Of a stretch of 64,000 nucleotides of DNA, positions 20,662 through 30,822 are shown piece after piece. Both the position numbers and the translations under genes were made by a program. Origin of the DNA: Clostridium sp. (GTDB taxonomy: Bacteria > Bacillota > Clostridia > Clostridiales > Clostridiaceae); the NCBI GenBank assembly GCA_029851835.1, contig JARKVD010000012.1, positions 32,830 to 96,829 of the forward strand, read 5' to 3'. How positions within the stretch are numbered: position 1 is the stretch's first letter; each line of letters starts with the position of its first letter. The notes under the pieces were generated by a model. The model did no database searches, was not told where the DNA came from, and saw nothing but the letters and a program-made list of their open reading frames with translations.

Positions 20662-20970
20662 AGTATTTCCTCCTTACTACAGTGATAATATACCCCATTC
20701 CTCTTTTTTTAATCACTTCTCTAAATTTATATTATAAACATCAAGTCCATTTTAATTTTACTTTTAGTTTATTTAATTTTACTTTTAATAGGTTTACTAT
20801 GTGATATACTAAAGGTATAATAAAATTTTGCTTAAAGTTATTATTTAAAACTAAACTATTAAATAATGATTTTTAACAGTATATTATGTATACATCTAAT
20901 GTAATCACATTGTATACTTTTTCTTCGATTAATATCATTATTTGTCGATAAAATAGAAAGGTGCGATAAA

Positions 20971-21960
20971 ATGAGTACTTTTATGTTTAAAACAAAAACT
21001 TTAGATTATACACCAGTCAGCAATGTATTTATAGATAGCTATATGGCAAATGCAAGAGGCGAATATGTAAAAGTTTATTTACTAGGCCTTAAATATTGCA
21101 TGAGTGGTGAAATAGGAGTTAACTCTTCTCTAATAGCTTCAGCTCTTTCACTTCTAGAAACAGACGTAATAAATGCCTGGAACTATTGGAATGACGAAGG
21201 AGTCATAAAACTTACACCTATTGATAATTTAGGTAACTTTAATATTGAATTTATAGATTTAATTAAAGCTCCTAATAACAATAAATCCATAAATCTCCTC
21301 AAAGAATTAGGTAATTCTTTAGTTAAAGATATGCTTCAGGACATTGAACGTCTTTTAGCAAGACCTCTTTCATCAAAAGAAATGGAAACTTATTTAGGCT
21401 GGCAGCAAGACTTTAGCTTTTCCCCTGAGCTTATACTTCTTCTCATAGAATATTGTGTATCTAAAGGTAAATCCGATTACAGGTACATCGAAAAAATTGC
21501 ATTATCATGGCACGATAATGGAATTACTAACATTGATCAGGCCCAGGATTATATCAAAAAACATGAAGATAAATGGATAAACATACGAAAAATACTGACT
21601 TACTTGGGAATAAAAAATGGCGAGGTAATGAAACCTCAGGAGGATATGCTCGAAAAATGGTTAAATGTATACAAATTCTCCCTAGAAATTATCTACAAGG
21701 CATGTGATATCTGTTTCGAAAGGCTAAATAGAGCAGATTTCAAGTATATTGATGGTATACTAAACAGCTGGTTCAAAGACAATATAAAAACTCTTCAAGA
21801 TATAGAATTAAAAGATAGAAAAAAAATTAATGCCAAGACAATTTCCACAGAAGCCTCCTCAATGAAAAAAAGCAAGGGCAAATTTAATAACTATGAACAA
21901 AGAAGCTATGACTTCGACGATTTAGAAAGAAAACTTTTAGGATGGGATAACAATGATTAA
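20971..21960 (+). CDS. DnaD-domain replication protein
   Basis: DnaD C-terminal domain features (LSSKEMETYLGWQQDFSFSPELILLLIEYCVSKGKSDYRYIEKIALSWHDNGI); overlaps downstream DnaI-like gene. Confidence 0.88.
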   Translation: MSTFMFKTKTLDYTPVSNVFIDSYMANARGEYVKVYLLGLKYCMSGEIGVNSSLIASALSLLETDVINAWNYWNDEGVIKLTPIDNLGNFNIEFIDLIKAPNNNKSINLLKELGNSLVKDMLQDIERLLARPLSSKEMETYLGWQQDFSFSPELILLLIEYCVSKGKSDYRYIEKIALSWHDNGITNIDQAQDYIKKHEDKWINIRKILTYLGIKNGEVMKPQEDMLEKWLNVYKFSLEIIYKACDICFERLNRADFKYIDGILNSWFKDNIKTLQDIELKDRKKINAKTISTEASSMKKSKGKFNNYEQRSYDFDDLERKLLGWDNND

Positions 21961-22927
21961 TAATCATCATTTACAAGTTATGAAAATCTATGACGATATA
22001 AAAGAAAGTCAAAAAAGATCTCTTGAGGGACGAAAGGAAGAAGTGCGAAAAAAAATACCTGAAGTAGAATCCATAGAGCGTGAAATAGGCAAACTCTGCA
22101 TAAAGGTTTCTATCAATGCACTACAGGACATTCCAAATAGAGAAGAACACCTTAAAACTTTAAGAGAAGACATAACAACCTTAAGAATAAAAAAAACAGA
22201 GCTTTTAGTTTCTAATGGCTATCCAGTAGACTACCTTGATTTACATTATTCCTGCAATAAGTGTAAGGATACAGGATACATTGGTTTGGAAAAGTGCAGC
22301 TGTTACAAACAGAAGTTAAATAAACTATATTATAGAAATAGCGACCTATTTAATGTCTCAGATAAAAATAATTTTGCAAACTTTAGTATGGATTTTTACA
22401 GCACCCAAAATGAAGGTCCTGAAAAATATAGTCCTAGAGAAAATATGAAAAAGATAGTAAACGGCTGTTTAAAATTTTTATCCAACTTTGAAAATACCGA
22501 TGAAAACATTTTGTTTTATGGAAATTCGGGAACAGGTAAAACTTTTTTATCTCACTGCATGGCAAAAGAATTAGTTGATAGTGGACACTTTGTAGTTTAT
22601 AAAACTGCTGAAGAATTAATAAAAAATCTTAGAGATGTTAGATTTAATAATAACTCAACCTTAGAAGACCACTTAATAAACTGCGACCTTCTAATTATAG
22701 ACGATTTAGGGACTGAAATATCCTCTGAATTTTCAAAATCTGAATTATTTAACTTACTAAACACCAAGCTTCTAAGAAATAAAAAGATGCTTATTTCAAC
22801 AAATTACTCTTTAGATGAACTTCTTTCTCTTTATTCTGAAAGAATTACCTCTAGATTGTTTGGCAACTTTACTTTATATAAGTTCTACGGAAAAGATATC
22901 AGACTCCAGAAAAAACTATCAAATTAA
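21953..22927 (+). CDS. DnaC/DnaI-like helicase loader ATPase
   Basis: CNKCKDTGYIGLEKCSC zinc motif; GNSGTGKTFLSHCMA Walker A; LLIIDDLGTE Walker B. Confidence 0.9.
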   Translation: MINNHHLQVMKIYDDIKESQKRSLEGRKEEVRKKIPEVESIEREIGKLCIKVSINALQDIPNREEHLKTLREDITTLRIKKTELLVSNGYPVDYLDLHYSCNKCKDTGYIGLEKCSCYKQKLNKLYYRNSDLFNVSDKNNFANFSMDFYSTQNEGPEKYSPRENMKKIVNGCLKFLSNFENTDENILFYGNSGTGKTFLSHCMAKELVDSGHFVVYKTAEELIKNLRDVRFNNNSTLEDHLINCDLLIIDDLGTEISSEFSKSELFNLLNTKLLRNKKMLISTNYSLDELLSLYSERITSRLFGNFTLYKFYGKDIRLQKKLSN

Positions 22928-22964
22928 TGAAAAACCACAGTTATCTTTAACTGTGGTTTTTCAT
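22925..22964 (+). terminator. Intrinsic terminator after dnaD-dnaI
   Basis: aatgaaaaaccacagtta-tcttt-aactgtggtttttcatt. Confidence 0.85.
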
Positions 22965-23042
22965 TAAGCAAATTTACAATTCTATGATTTGAAAATATGA
23001 ACTTACTCCTCTGAATGAATGTGAAAAGGGGCTTCTTTATAT
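22965..23042 (+). repeat. Dispersed intergenic repeat copy D (diverged)
   Basis: taagcaaatttacaattctatgatttgaaaatatgaacttactcctctgaatgaatgtgaaaaggggcttcttta aligns to copy C. Confidence 0.55.
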
Positions 23043-23054
23043 TAAATGTTTAAA

Positions 23055-24326
23055 CTAAAATTCATAAAGTCCGCCCATAAACAAATAATCATCATTATTC
23101 TCTTTTACAGTATTTCTTAAATCTTCCTTTTCTTTATCAATTAAAGCTGATGACCTAACTATTACCTTATCTCCATACTGAGCTCTAAGTTTATCAATAG
23201 CATTATCCAATACCCTCTGCTTTTCATTTTTATCAGTATCAAATATAGAACTTTGATAAACCTCATTGCTAGTGAGCTTTGTTAATCTAACCCCTAGCAG
23301 CCTAATAGGTTCACCTTTCCACATCTCCTTAAATATTTTACTTACATTCTTATATATTTCTTCAGTGGAATCTGTAGTAGTTAACAATGTTTTCTGGTGA
23401 GAATATGAATTAAAAGAGCTTGATTTAATCGATACTACAACTACACCACATAACATATTACTAGCCCTTAACCGCTTAGCCACGCTCTCTGTAAGAGATA
23501 GTAACACATTTAAAGCATCTCTTCCTGAATATATATCCTCCCTTGTGGTTGTAGAGTTTCCTATTCCCTTTGTGTCATCATATCTATTTTCATTCACAGG
23601 CGAATCATCAATTCCATTGGCATAATTGTAAATTACATCTGCAAAAGATTTAAATAAGTTTCTAAGAATATCTAAATTGTACTTAGCCAAATCTCCAATG
23701 GTGCATATATTCAGGTTTAAAAGTTTTTTCTCTGCGGCTTTTCCAACCATAAATAATTCTCCAACAGGCATTGGCCACATCTTTTTTTCTATTTCATATT
23801 TAAATAAAGTATGCACGGAATTCTTCTTTGGAAAATCACTTGCCATTTTAGCTAATAACTTATTATCTCCTATTCCAACATTTACAGTGAAACCTAACTC
23901 TCTTTCAATCCTAGATTTTATTTCATAGGCCTTTTCCATATAATCATTTCTAAAATGGCTGACATCCATAAACACTTCATCTATAGAATACCTTTCAATT
24001 GATGAAGAATACTCTTGCAATAATTTATACATGGCATTACTGCATTTTATATATATTTTTCTATCAGGAGAATATATTTTTAATTTAGGACACTTTTTAA
24101 TAGCAGCTACAATAGGTTCTCCAGTAATAATGTTATACCTTTTAGCGGGAATAGATTTTGCTAAAACAACTCCTCTTCGCTCCTCCAGGCTCCCACCTAT
24201 TACAGATGGTATTGTTCTAATATCTATAGAGTTCTTATCCCTTTTCAACTCTTCTATAGCCGTCCATGAAAGGAAGGCTGAATTAACATCTATATGAAAT
24301 ATAATTCTCCTTGGTATTTCATTCAT
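23055..24326 (-). CDS. dinB: DNA polymerase IV (Y-family)
   Basis: IIFHIDVNSAFLSW, ERYSIDEVFMDVS, VNVGIGDNKLLAKMASDFPKKN. Confidence 0.94.
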   Translation of the reverse strand: MNEIPRRIIFHIDVNSAFLSWTAIEELKRDKNSIDIRTIPSVIGGSLEERRGVVLAKSIPAKRYNIITGEPIVAAIKKCPKLKIYSPDRKIYIKCSNAMYKLLQEYSSSIERYSIDEVFMDVSHFRNDYMEKAYEIKSRIERELGFTVNVGIGDNKLLAKMASDFPKKNSVHTLFKYEIEKKMWPMPVGELFMVGKAAEKKLLNLNICTIGDLAKYNLDILRNLFKSFADVIYNYANGIDDSPVNENRYDDTKGIGNSTTTREDIYSGRDALNVLLSLTESVAKRLRASNMLCGVVVVSIKSSSFNSYSHQKTLLTTTDSTEEIYKNVSKIFKEMWKGEPIRLLGVRLTKLTSNEVYQSSIFDTDKNEKQRVLDNAIDKLRAQYGDKVIVRSSALIDKEKEDLRNTVKENNDDYLFMGGLYEF

Positions 24327-24340
24327 TTTTTCAACCTCCT

Positions 24341-24416
24341 TAAGTGAACATCCAAATCTATGATCTATCTAATGTTAACTTCCTCCTTCAAAATCATGTG
24401 AGAAGGAGTTTCCTTA
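24341..24416 (+). repeat. Dispersed intergenic repeat copy C
   Basis: taagtgaacatccaaatctatgatctatctaatgttaacttcctccttcaaaatcatgtgagaaggagtttcctta. Confidence 0.68.
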
Positions 24417-24539
24417 ATACCCATTTAAGCCTTTTCCTTTGTAAATAGACTTAAAATTATATTTATTATATATAATCCTAACGAACATACGTTTAATTGT
24501 AAACATAAAAAAAGATCCTGAATAAATTCAGAATCTTTA

Positions 24540-24615
24540 TGGAGCTTCCAGTCGGAATCGAACCAACAACCTGCTGATTACAAATCAGCTGCTCTACCGT
24601 TGAGCCATGGAAGCA
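24540..24615 (-). tRNA. tRNA-Thr (anticodon TGT), CCA encoded
   Basis: gcttccatggctcaacggtagagcagctgatttgtaatcagcaggttgttggttcgattccgactggaagctcca folds as cloverleaf. Confidence 0.95.
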
Positions 24616-24620
24616 AACAT

Positions 24621-24696
24621 GGCGACCCAGAAGGGACTCGAACCCTCGACCTCCGGCGTGACAGGCCGGCACTCTAACCAACTGAGCCACTGGGCC
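24621..24696 (-). tRNA. tRNA-Asp (anticodon GTC), CCA encoded
   Basis: ggcccagtggctcagttggttagagtgccggcctgtcacgccggaggtcgagggttcgagtcccttctgggtcgcca. Confidence 0.96.
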
Positions 24697-24712
24697 ACAT
24701 TATAAGTTTAAA

Positions 24713-24788
24713 TGGTGGTCGCAACAGGGATCGAACCTGTGACCCCCTGCTTGTAAGGCAGGTGCTCTCCCAGCTGAGCTATGCGACC
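24713..24788 (-). tRNA. tRNA-Val (anticodon TAC), CCA encoded
   Basis: ggtcgcatagctcagctgggagagcacctgccttacaagcagggggtcacaggttcgatccctgttgcgaccacca. Confidence 0.96.
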
Positions 24789-24793
24789 TTATA

Positions 24794-24868
24794 TGGTGAC
24801 TCCTAGGGGAATCGAACCCCTGTTACCACCGTGAAAGGGTGGTGTCTTAACCGCTTGACCAAGGAGCC
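24794..24868 (-). tRNA. tRNA-Glu (anticodon TTC), CCA encoded
   Basis: ggctccttggtcaagcggttaagacaccaccctttcacggtggtaacaggggttcgattcccctaggagtcacca. Confidence 0.96.
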
Positions 24869-24955
24869 ATATGTCATTTAACATCAGTTTCTTGTCTTTG
24901 TTTCTCGTCTTCGTTTCTCTTTCGTTTGTTTCGTTCGAGCCACTCGACATGTATT

Positions 24956-24984
24956 ATAATACAAAATAATTAACCCTTTGTCAA
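24956..24984 (-). promoter_or_regulatory. Promoter of tRNA operon
   Basis: On - strand: TTGACA, 17-nt spacer, TATTAT. Confidence 0.8.
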
Positions 24985-25247
24985 CAACTTTTATTAAATT
25001 TATTTTTATTTTTTTATTTTACTTTTTATGTTAATTTATTTTCCTTTTTATTAATTGCATTTAAACCTTGAAATCCATTGGTATTACTAATGTCTATCAT
25101 ATTTCCCCAGATATTATATTCCCCTATATACTATATGATATTTTGGTATATAATATTAGATAAATACTAAAAAATATAAAAAACAAAAAACTTTTTTTAA
25201 AAAAGTTTTTTAGTTTTTTTTTAAAAATTTATTATGAGGTGAATAAT

Positions 25248-26486
25248 TTGTATCATGATTTAATAATAATTGGTGCTGGATCTTGTGGAGTTGTATCTGC
25301 AATTAAGGCAAAAGATTTAAATATAGATGTGGCTGTTATTGATGGTAACGATAGAATATGCAAAAAATTATTAACTACAGGAAATGGTCGCTGCAATATT
25401 ACTAATGAAAATTTATCATTAAGTAGGTTTCATAGTGAAAATACAACCTTTTTTAATGAAATACTTACAAAATATAATTTAGATTATACCTTAGATTTCT
25501 TTAAGTCCATTGGAATTTATACCTGTACCTTAGAATCAGGGAAAATGTATCCAATATCTCTTCAAGCATCATCTGTAATAGATATACTAAGATTAAATTT
25601 ATCTGAAAGAGAAATTCCACTGTATATGGAAAATAAAGTTTCTAATATATTTAAGAACAAGAAAGGCTTATTTGAAATAAAAACAAATGATACTACTTAT
25701 ACTTGTAAAAAAGTTCTACTTTGTACTGGTGGAAAGAGTTATACCAAACTTGGTTCAGATGGCTCTGGTTACAAACTAGCAAAATCCTTAGGTCATAGCA
25801 TTATTCAACCTACTCCTGGAATTGTCCAACTTAAATTAAAGTACGACAGGCTTAAGGCTCTATCTGGAGTAAAATTTACAAGCCATTGCAGTATACTCAT
25901 TAACGATGAAGTAAAACGAACTGAATTTGGTGAAATACTATTTACTGATTACGGCATTTCCGGTCCTCCAATTCTTCAATTAAGCCGTGTTGCATCTAGA
26001 GGTGTTTTAAACAATGATAATGTAATTATAGATGTAAATCTAACAAACTCTGAATATGATCAGGTTGTGGAGTCTTTAGAAACCCACTTTGCTACCTTCT
26101 CTCACAGAAGTATTCATGATAATCTTGTAGGCTTAATAAATAAAAAATTTATTCCTATAGTTTTAAAAGAAGTCGGGATTATGGATATCCATATGCCGAC
26201 CTATGACGTGGATTATGAAAACAGATTTAAGCTCTATAGACTACTTACATCTTGGAAGTTTAAGGTTACCAATACTAACACCTTTGAGAATGCTCAAGTA
26301 ACAATTGGTGGAATTAATACCAAAGAAGTTAATCCTTCAACCCTGGAATCATATGTAGAGCCAGGATTGTACTTTGGAGGCGAAATTCTTGATGTAGATG
26401 GTGATTGTGGTGGATTCAACCTTCAATGGTGCTGGAGCTCATCTAGTGCCGCCATAAATGGTATTTATGAATCTCTTAATAAATAA
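25248..26486 (+). CDS. NAD(P)/FAD-dependent oxidoreductase (HI0933/BaiN-like)
   Basis: DLIIIGAGSCGVVSAIKA; LLTTGNGRCNITNE; GGEILDVDGDCGGFNLQWCWSSS. The TTG at 25248 has SD atgaggtg; the ORF track GTG at 25239 lies inside that SD. Confidence 0.9.
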   Translation: MYHDLIIIGAGSCGVVSAIKAKDLNIDVAVIDGNDRICKKLLTTGNGRCNITNENLSLSRFHSENTTFFNEILTKYNLDYTLDFFKSIGIYTCTLESGKMYPISLQASSVIDILRLNLSEREIPLYMENKVSNIFKNKKGLFEIKTNDTTYTCKKVLLCTGGKSYTKLGSDGSGYKLAKSLGHSIIQPTPGIVQLKLKYDRLKALSGVKFTSHCSILINDEVKRTEFGEILFTDYGISGPPILQLSRVASRGVLNNDNVIIDVNLTNSEYDQVVESLETHFATFSHRSIHDNLVGLINKKFIPIVLKEVGIMDIHMPTYDVDYENRFKLYRLLTSWKFKVTNTNTFENAQVTIGGINTKEVNPSTLESYVEPGLYFGGEILDVDGDCGGFNLQWCWSSSSAAINGIYESLNK

Positions 26487-26495
26487 CTTAAAATG

Positions 26496-26540
26496 TTTCA
26501 AAGGCTGATAAAATTTATTACTTTTATCAGCCTTTGAAAT
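26496..26540. terminator. Terminator hairpin between convergent genes
   Basis: tttcaaaggctgataaaa..ttttatcagcctttgaaa. Confidence 0.8.
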
Positions 26541-26561
26541 ACTTTATACCTTATTATATTT

Positions 26562-27635
26562 TTATAACTTGATCTTTCCTGCTCTTTTTTTTAACTCTAT
26601 GAACTTAGAATCTTCCTTTAAAAAGCTATACTCATCCATATCTAATAAATTAACAACCGCTTTGCTCATTTTTATCATTGTAGAGTATTCTCCATTAATT
26701 TTTAACTCATTAAAATACCATGGATTCTCTATATCCTCTACACTTATCTCAAGCCCCTCAATAGCTTTCTCTATAGATTCTAAGCACCTATTTTCATCTT
26801 TATAATATGCATAAAAACCTGCAAGCTGAATAAAATGATTGAACACATTATTAAACTTGTTATGCTTTGCTAATTGATTTATATTGTATGAAATATCCAT
26901 ATACTGCTCTGCTTTATTTAAGTCTTCTTTGTAGTATGATGCAGCTAATCCATGAAGGATTGCCTGTGCTTCTGTTATAGAATGTAAAAACTCCCACTGA
27001 TATAGCTTTCTTCCCTCTTGAACTTCATTTTTTCTGATATACATGCTAGCCTTCATTATATTTGTATTACCAATAGGCCTTTTTAGTTTATCAAGTACAT
27101 CTAAAGCCTTATCATAATCCTCAAAGGATGCATAATACATACTAAGCTGAAGCCTTGAAGCTTCTAGTATTTCATCATCCGTAGAATTATTTACTATATC
27201 CTCGTATATACTAATAGCTTTTCCATAAATATTTTTTATTTTTTCTTCATCTCTAATTAATGCACAACTCATAGTCATTAAGGTTGCTAATTTAAACTTT
27301 AATTTATAATTTCTATTATATTTATTTATATATTCCTTGCATAATTCTAAGCTTTCGTCAATATTTTCTTCATTAATTATCTTTTTTACTTCTTCATATA
27401 TTTCATTTTCTCTTTCCTCTGAAAGCTCCGCATCATAGTTTAAAAGCTCGTCTATAGAAATATTAAAGAATCTAGCCAGAACAGGCAGCATTTCTATGTC
27501 TGGATAGGATACACCGCTCTCCCACTTTGATATGGCCCCTTTGGATACCCCTATGTACTCACCTAACTGCTCCTGAGTTATCTTCTTTGATTTTCTTAAG
27601 TTATAAATACTTTCTCCAATTTTTATCTTATCCAT
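26562..27635 (-). CDS. XRE-family HTH regulator with TPR-like C-terminal region
   Basis: IGESIYNLRKSKKITQEQLGEYIGVSKGAISKWESGVSYPDIEMLPVLARFFNISIDELL, followed by helical repeats. Confidence 0.9.
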   Translation of the reverse strand: MDKIKIGESIYNLRKSKKITQEQLGEYIGVSKGAISKWESGVSYPDIEMLPVLARFFNISIDELLNYDAELSEERENEIYEEVKKIINEENIDESLELCKEYINKYNRNYKLKFKLATLMTMSCALIRDEEKIKNIYGKAISIYEDIVNNSTDDEILEASRLQLSMYYASFEDYDKALDVLDKLKRPIGNTNIMKASMYIRKNEVQEGRKLYQWEFLHSITEAQAILHGLAASYYKEDLNKAEQYMDISYNINQLAKHNKFNNVFNHFIQLAGFYAYYKDENRCLESIEKAIEGLEISVEDIENPWYFNELKINGEYSTMIKMSKAVVNLLDMDEYSFLKEDSKFIELKKRAGKIKL

Positions 27636-27829
27636 ATAAACATCTCCTAAAATTTATTAGGTACCCTAGTTAAATTATAGAAGTTAATAATACCGAAAAC
27701 AATGGATAGTCTTTCTTATTTTATCTCTTATTAGTTTCCTTTTAGTAAACTAATCTAATTAATCTTCATTTGATAAAATTATTTGCGAATTATATTATTA
27801 ATGGCTTATTCTTCACTTTAAATTTTTAT

Positions 27830-27864
27830 ATAAAAATAAGCCCAGCACTTCTGCTAGGCTTAAA
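27830..27864 (-). terminator. Terminator of purA
   Basis: - strand: taagcctagcag-aagt-gctgggcttattttt. Confidence 0.82.
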
Positions 27865-27875
27865 CTTACTTTACA

Positions 27876-29162
27876 TTAAAGTTCTCCAACTCTCATAGTT
27901 TGGTCTCTCTTTGGACCTACTGAAATTATAGATATCTTAACTCCAGTAAACTCCTCTATCTTCTTAAGGTATATTTTAGCGTTCTCTGGAAGCTCTTCAT
28001 AGCTTCTAGCATCATTTATGCTGTCATCCCATCCATCGAACTCTTCATATACTGGTTCACATTCTGCTAAGTCTTCTAAGCTTGCTGGGAAGTAATCAAT
28101 AACTTTTCCATCTAACTTATAACCTACACATACTTTTAACTTTTCAAGACCAGCGAGAGTATCTATTTTAGTTACTCCAAAGCTTGTTAAACCAGAAACT
28201 CTAGCTGCAGTTTTTAAGATAACAAGGTCTAACCATCCACACCTTCTACTTCTTCCAGTTGTAACTCCATACTCATGGCCTTTCTCTCTTATCCACTCAC
28301 CGATTTCATCATCAAGCTCTGTTGGGAATGGTCCTTTACCAACCCTTGTAGTATACCCCTTAACGATACCTACAGCGCTATCTATCATAGTTGGTCCAAT
28401 TCCAACTCCAGTACAAATTCCACCAGATATAGTATTTGATGAAGTTACATATGGGTATGTTCCAAAGTCTATATCCAGTAAAGTACCTTGAGCTCCCTCA
28501 AACAGAACATTTTTGTCAGCCTTAATGCTATCAAACACTCTAACCGATGCATCAGCTACATAAGGCTTCATTCTCTCACCATAAGCCTTATACGCATTAT
28601 AAACCGTTTCTAAATCTAAAGCTTCTCCACCATATAGTTTAACTATTTGATCATTCTTTCCTGGTAAATACTCTTCAAGCTTTTTTCTTAAAACTTCAGG
28701 CTTTATAAGGTCACAAACTCTTATTCCACATCTTTCAACCTTATCTGTGTAACAAGGTCCTATCCCCTTTTTAGTTGTTCCTATATCATTTTTTCCTCTA
28801 GCTTCTTCCTTTAAAGAATCTAGTATTCTATGATATGGCATTATAACCTGAGCCCTGTCACTTATAAGTAATCTTTCTGGCGTTATATTTTCCCCAAGAC
28901 CACTTAAGTAGTCCATTTCTTTAAATAAAGCCTCTGGATCTACTACAACTCCATTACCTATAACGTTAAGCTTATCACTGTAAAGTATTCCTGATGGAAT
29001 TAGGTGCAACTTATACTCTTTTTCTCCTACAACTACAGTGTGACCTGCGTTATTTCCACCTTGGAATCTAACTACTACATCTGCTTCTTCAGCAAGATAG
29101 TCAGTCATCTTTCCCTTTCCTTCATCTCCCCATTGTGCTCCTAGTACTACAAATGATGGCAT
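27876..29162 (-). CDS. purA: Adenylosuccinate synthetase
   Basis: [39 protein letters not shown]. Confidence 0.97.
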   Translation of the reverse strand: MPSFVVLGAQWGDEGKGKMTDYLAEEADVVVRFQGGNNAGHTVVVGEKEYKLHLIPSGILYSDKLNVIGNGVVVDPEALFKEMDYLSGLGENITPERLLISDRAQVIMPYHRILDSLKEEARGKNDIGTTKKGIGPCYTDKVERCGIRVCDLIKPEVLRKKLEEYLPGKNDQIVKLYGGEALDLETVYNAYKAYGERMKPYVADASVRVFDSIKADKNVLFEGAQGTLLDIDFGTYPYVTSSNTISGGICTGVGIGPTMIDSAVGIVKGYTTRVGKGPFPTELDDEIGEWIREKGHEYGVTTGRSRRCGWLDLVILKTAARVSGLTSFGVTKIDTLAGLEKLKVCVGYKLDGKVIDYFPASLEDLAECEPVYEEFDGWDDSINDARSYEELPENAKIYLKKIEEFTGVKISIISVGPKRDQTMRVGEL

Positions 29163-29208
29163 ACTTTTCCTCGCTTTCTTTCACTTAATATAAATTAAAA
29201 ATTCTATT

Positions 29209-30597
29209 CTATCTTATCTTGTTTAATTTTTCATTTAATATTCTAGCAACATGAACTCCACTAGCAGATGCTTGTGATAAAGAGTGAGTAACTCCTGATC
29301 CATCTCCTAATACATAAAGATTTTTAACCTTAGTTTCTAAGTTGCTATCTACACTTATAATTGAGTTATAGAATTTAACCTCAACACCATATAAAAGTGT
29401 ATCTTCATTAGCTGTTCCTGGTGCTATCTTGTCTAGAGCATAAATCATCTCTATTATAGCATCTAATTGACGCTTAGGTATAACAAGACTTAAATCTCCA
29501 GGTGTAGCCTTTAATGTTGGAACTGTAAAGCTCTTATCCATTCTGTGTTCATTAGTCCTTCTTCCCTTAACTAAATCACCGAATCTTTGAACTAGAACTC
29601 CTCCACCAAGCATATTGCTTAGTTTAGCTATTGATTCACCATATTCATTACTGTTTTTGAATGGCTCTGTAAAGTTATTAGTAACAAGTAGTGCAAAGTT
29701 TGTATTATCTGTATGAAGCTCTGGATTAGAATAACTGTGTCCATTAACAGTAACTATACCATTAGTGTTTTCTTCTACTACCTCTCCATGTGGATTCATA
29801 CAGAAAGTTCTAACTAAATCTCCATATTGTTTAGTTCTATAAACAACTTTACTTTCATATACTTTTTCAGTTATATGTTCAAATACCGCTGCTGGAAGTT
29901 CTACTCTAACTCCAATATCAACTCTATTGCTTTGATTTTCTATTCCTAGTTTACTACATACATTTGATATCCACTTAGATCCTGATCTTCCTGTTGCAAC
30001 AACTAAATTTTCACACTTATATTCACCTTTATCAGTTGTTAAAACAAACTCATCATTTTCTTTTTCTATATTTATAACCTCAGTGTTAAATTTCATTTCA
30101 ACTTTATCTTTAAGATAATCGTACATGTTTCCTAGTATCTTAACATTTCTATCAGTACCAAGATGTCTAACCTTTGCATCTAATAAATGAAGGTCATGCT
30201 TTAATGCTTCTGTTTTTAAAGTACTTTCAATTGTAGAATATAATCTAGCATCACTTCCACCATTATCACAAAGTACTTTATCAACGTAATACATTAAATC
30301 TAAAGCTTCTTTTTTCCCTACGTACTTATATAAATCCCCGCCAAAGTTATTAGTGATGTTATATTTACCATCTGAAAGACTTCCCGCACCACCATAACCA
30401 TTCATAATATTACAGTATTTACAGTGAACACAAGATTTTATCTTCACTCCATCGATAGGACATTTACGTTTTTCTAAACTGTTTCCCTTTTCGATTATTA
30501 ATACTTTAGCTTTTGATTGAAGAACTGATAATTCATAAGCAGTAAAAATACCACTAGCTCCAGCCCCTACTATTATAATGTCATAATTATTATTCAT
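29209..30597 (-). CDS. FAD-dependent dehydrogenase (NAD(P)/FAD-dependent oxidoreductase)
   Basis: YDIIIVGAGASGIFTAYEL; cysteine-rich CVHCKYCNIMNGYGGAGSLSDGKYN; LYVLGDGSGVTHSLSQASASGVH. Confidence 0.88.
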   Translation of the reverse strand: MNNNYDIIIVGAGASGIFTAYELSVLQSKAKVLIIEKGNSLEKRKCPIDGVKIKSCVHCKYCNIMNGYGGAGSLSDGKYNITNNFGGDLYKYVGKKEALDLMYYVDKVLCDNGGSDARLYSTIESTLKTEALKHDLHLLDAKVRHLGTDRNVKILGNMYDYLKDKVEMKFNTEVINIEKENDEFVLTTDKGEYKCENLVVATGRSGSKWISNVCSKLGIENQSNRVDIGVRVELPAAVFEHITEKVYESKVVYRTKQYGDLVRTFCMNPHGEVVEENTNGIVTVNGHSYSNPELHTDNTNFALLVTNNFTEPFKNSNEYGESIAKLSNMLGGGVLVQRFGDLVKGRRTNEHRMDKSFTVPTLKATPGDLSLVIPKRQLDAIIEMIYALDKIAPGTANEDTLLYGVEVKFYNSIISVDSNLETKVKNLYVLGDGSGVTHSLSQASASGVHVARILNEKLNKIR

Positions 30598-30771
30598 GTT
30601 TAATCACCCCATAGATATCTTATCAAAGTGATTCATGTTTTTCAACGAAAATACGAATATTTTTATTGACTCTTAAAAAAACATTCATATTTAACCTGTA
30701 TAATTCAAAAATTAAAAGTTTACTTCTTTTAGACGTTCGTATTTGTGCCTTAATAAAATCTATTCTATATA

Positions 30772-30811
30772 AATAAAAGAGATATCATTAAAAATGATAT
30801 CTCTTTTATTT
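30772..30811 (-). terminator. Intrinsic terminator downstream of yhaM-like gene
   Basis: aataaaagagatatcatt-aaa-aatgatatctcttttatt. Confidence 0.8.
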
Positions 30812-30822
30812 ATTACATCAAT

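Noticed and set aside
24493-24690. 65-aa - strand ORF MAQLVRVPACHAGGRGFESLLGRHVCFHGSTVEQL...
   Set aside because: Lies across the tRNA-Asp and tRNA-Thr genes; a well-known false ORF type made by translating tRNA sequence.
26562-27635. XRE-TPR regulator as an RRNPP-type quorum-sensing receptor
   Set aside because: Architecture is compatible, but I found no small secreted pro-peptide ORF next to it, so no peptide-signalling claim is supported.
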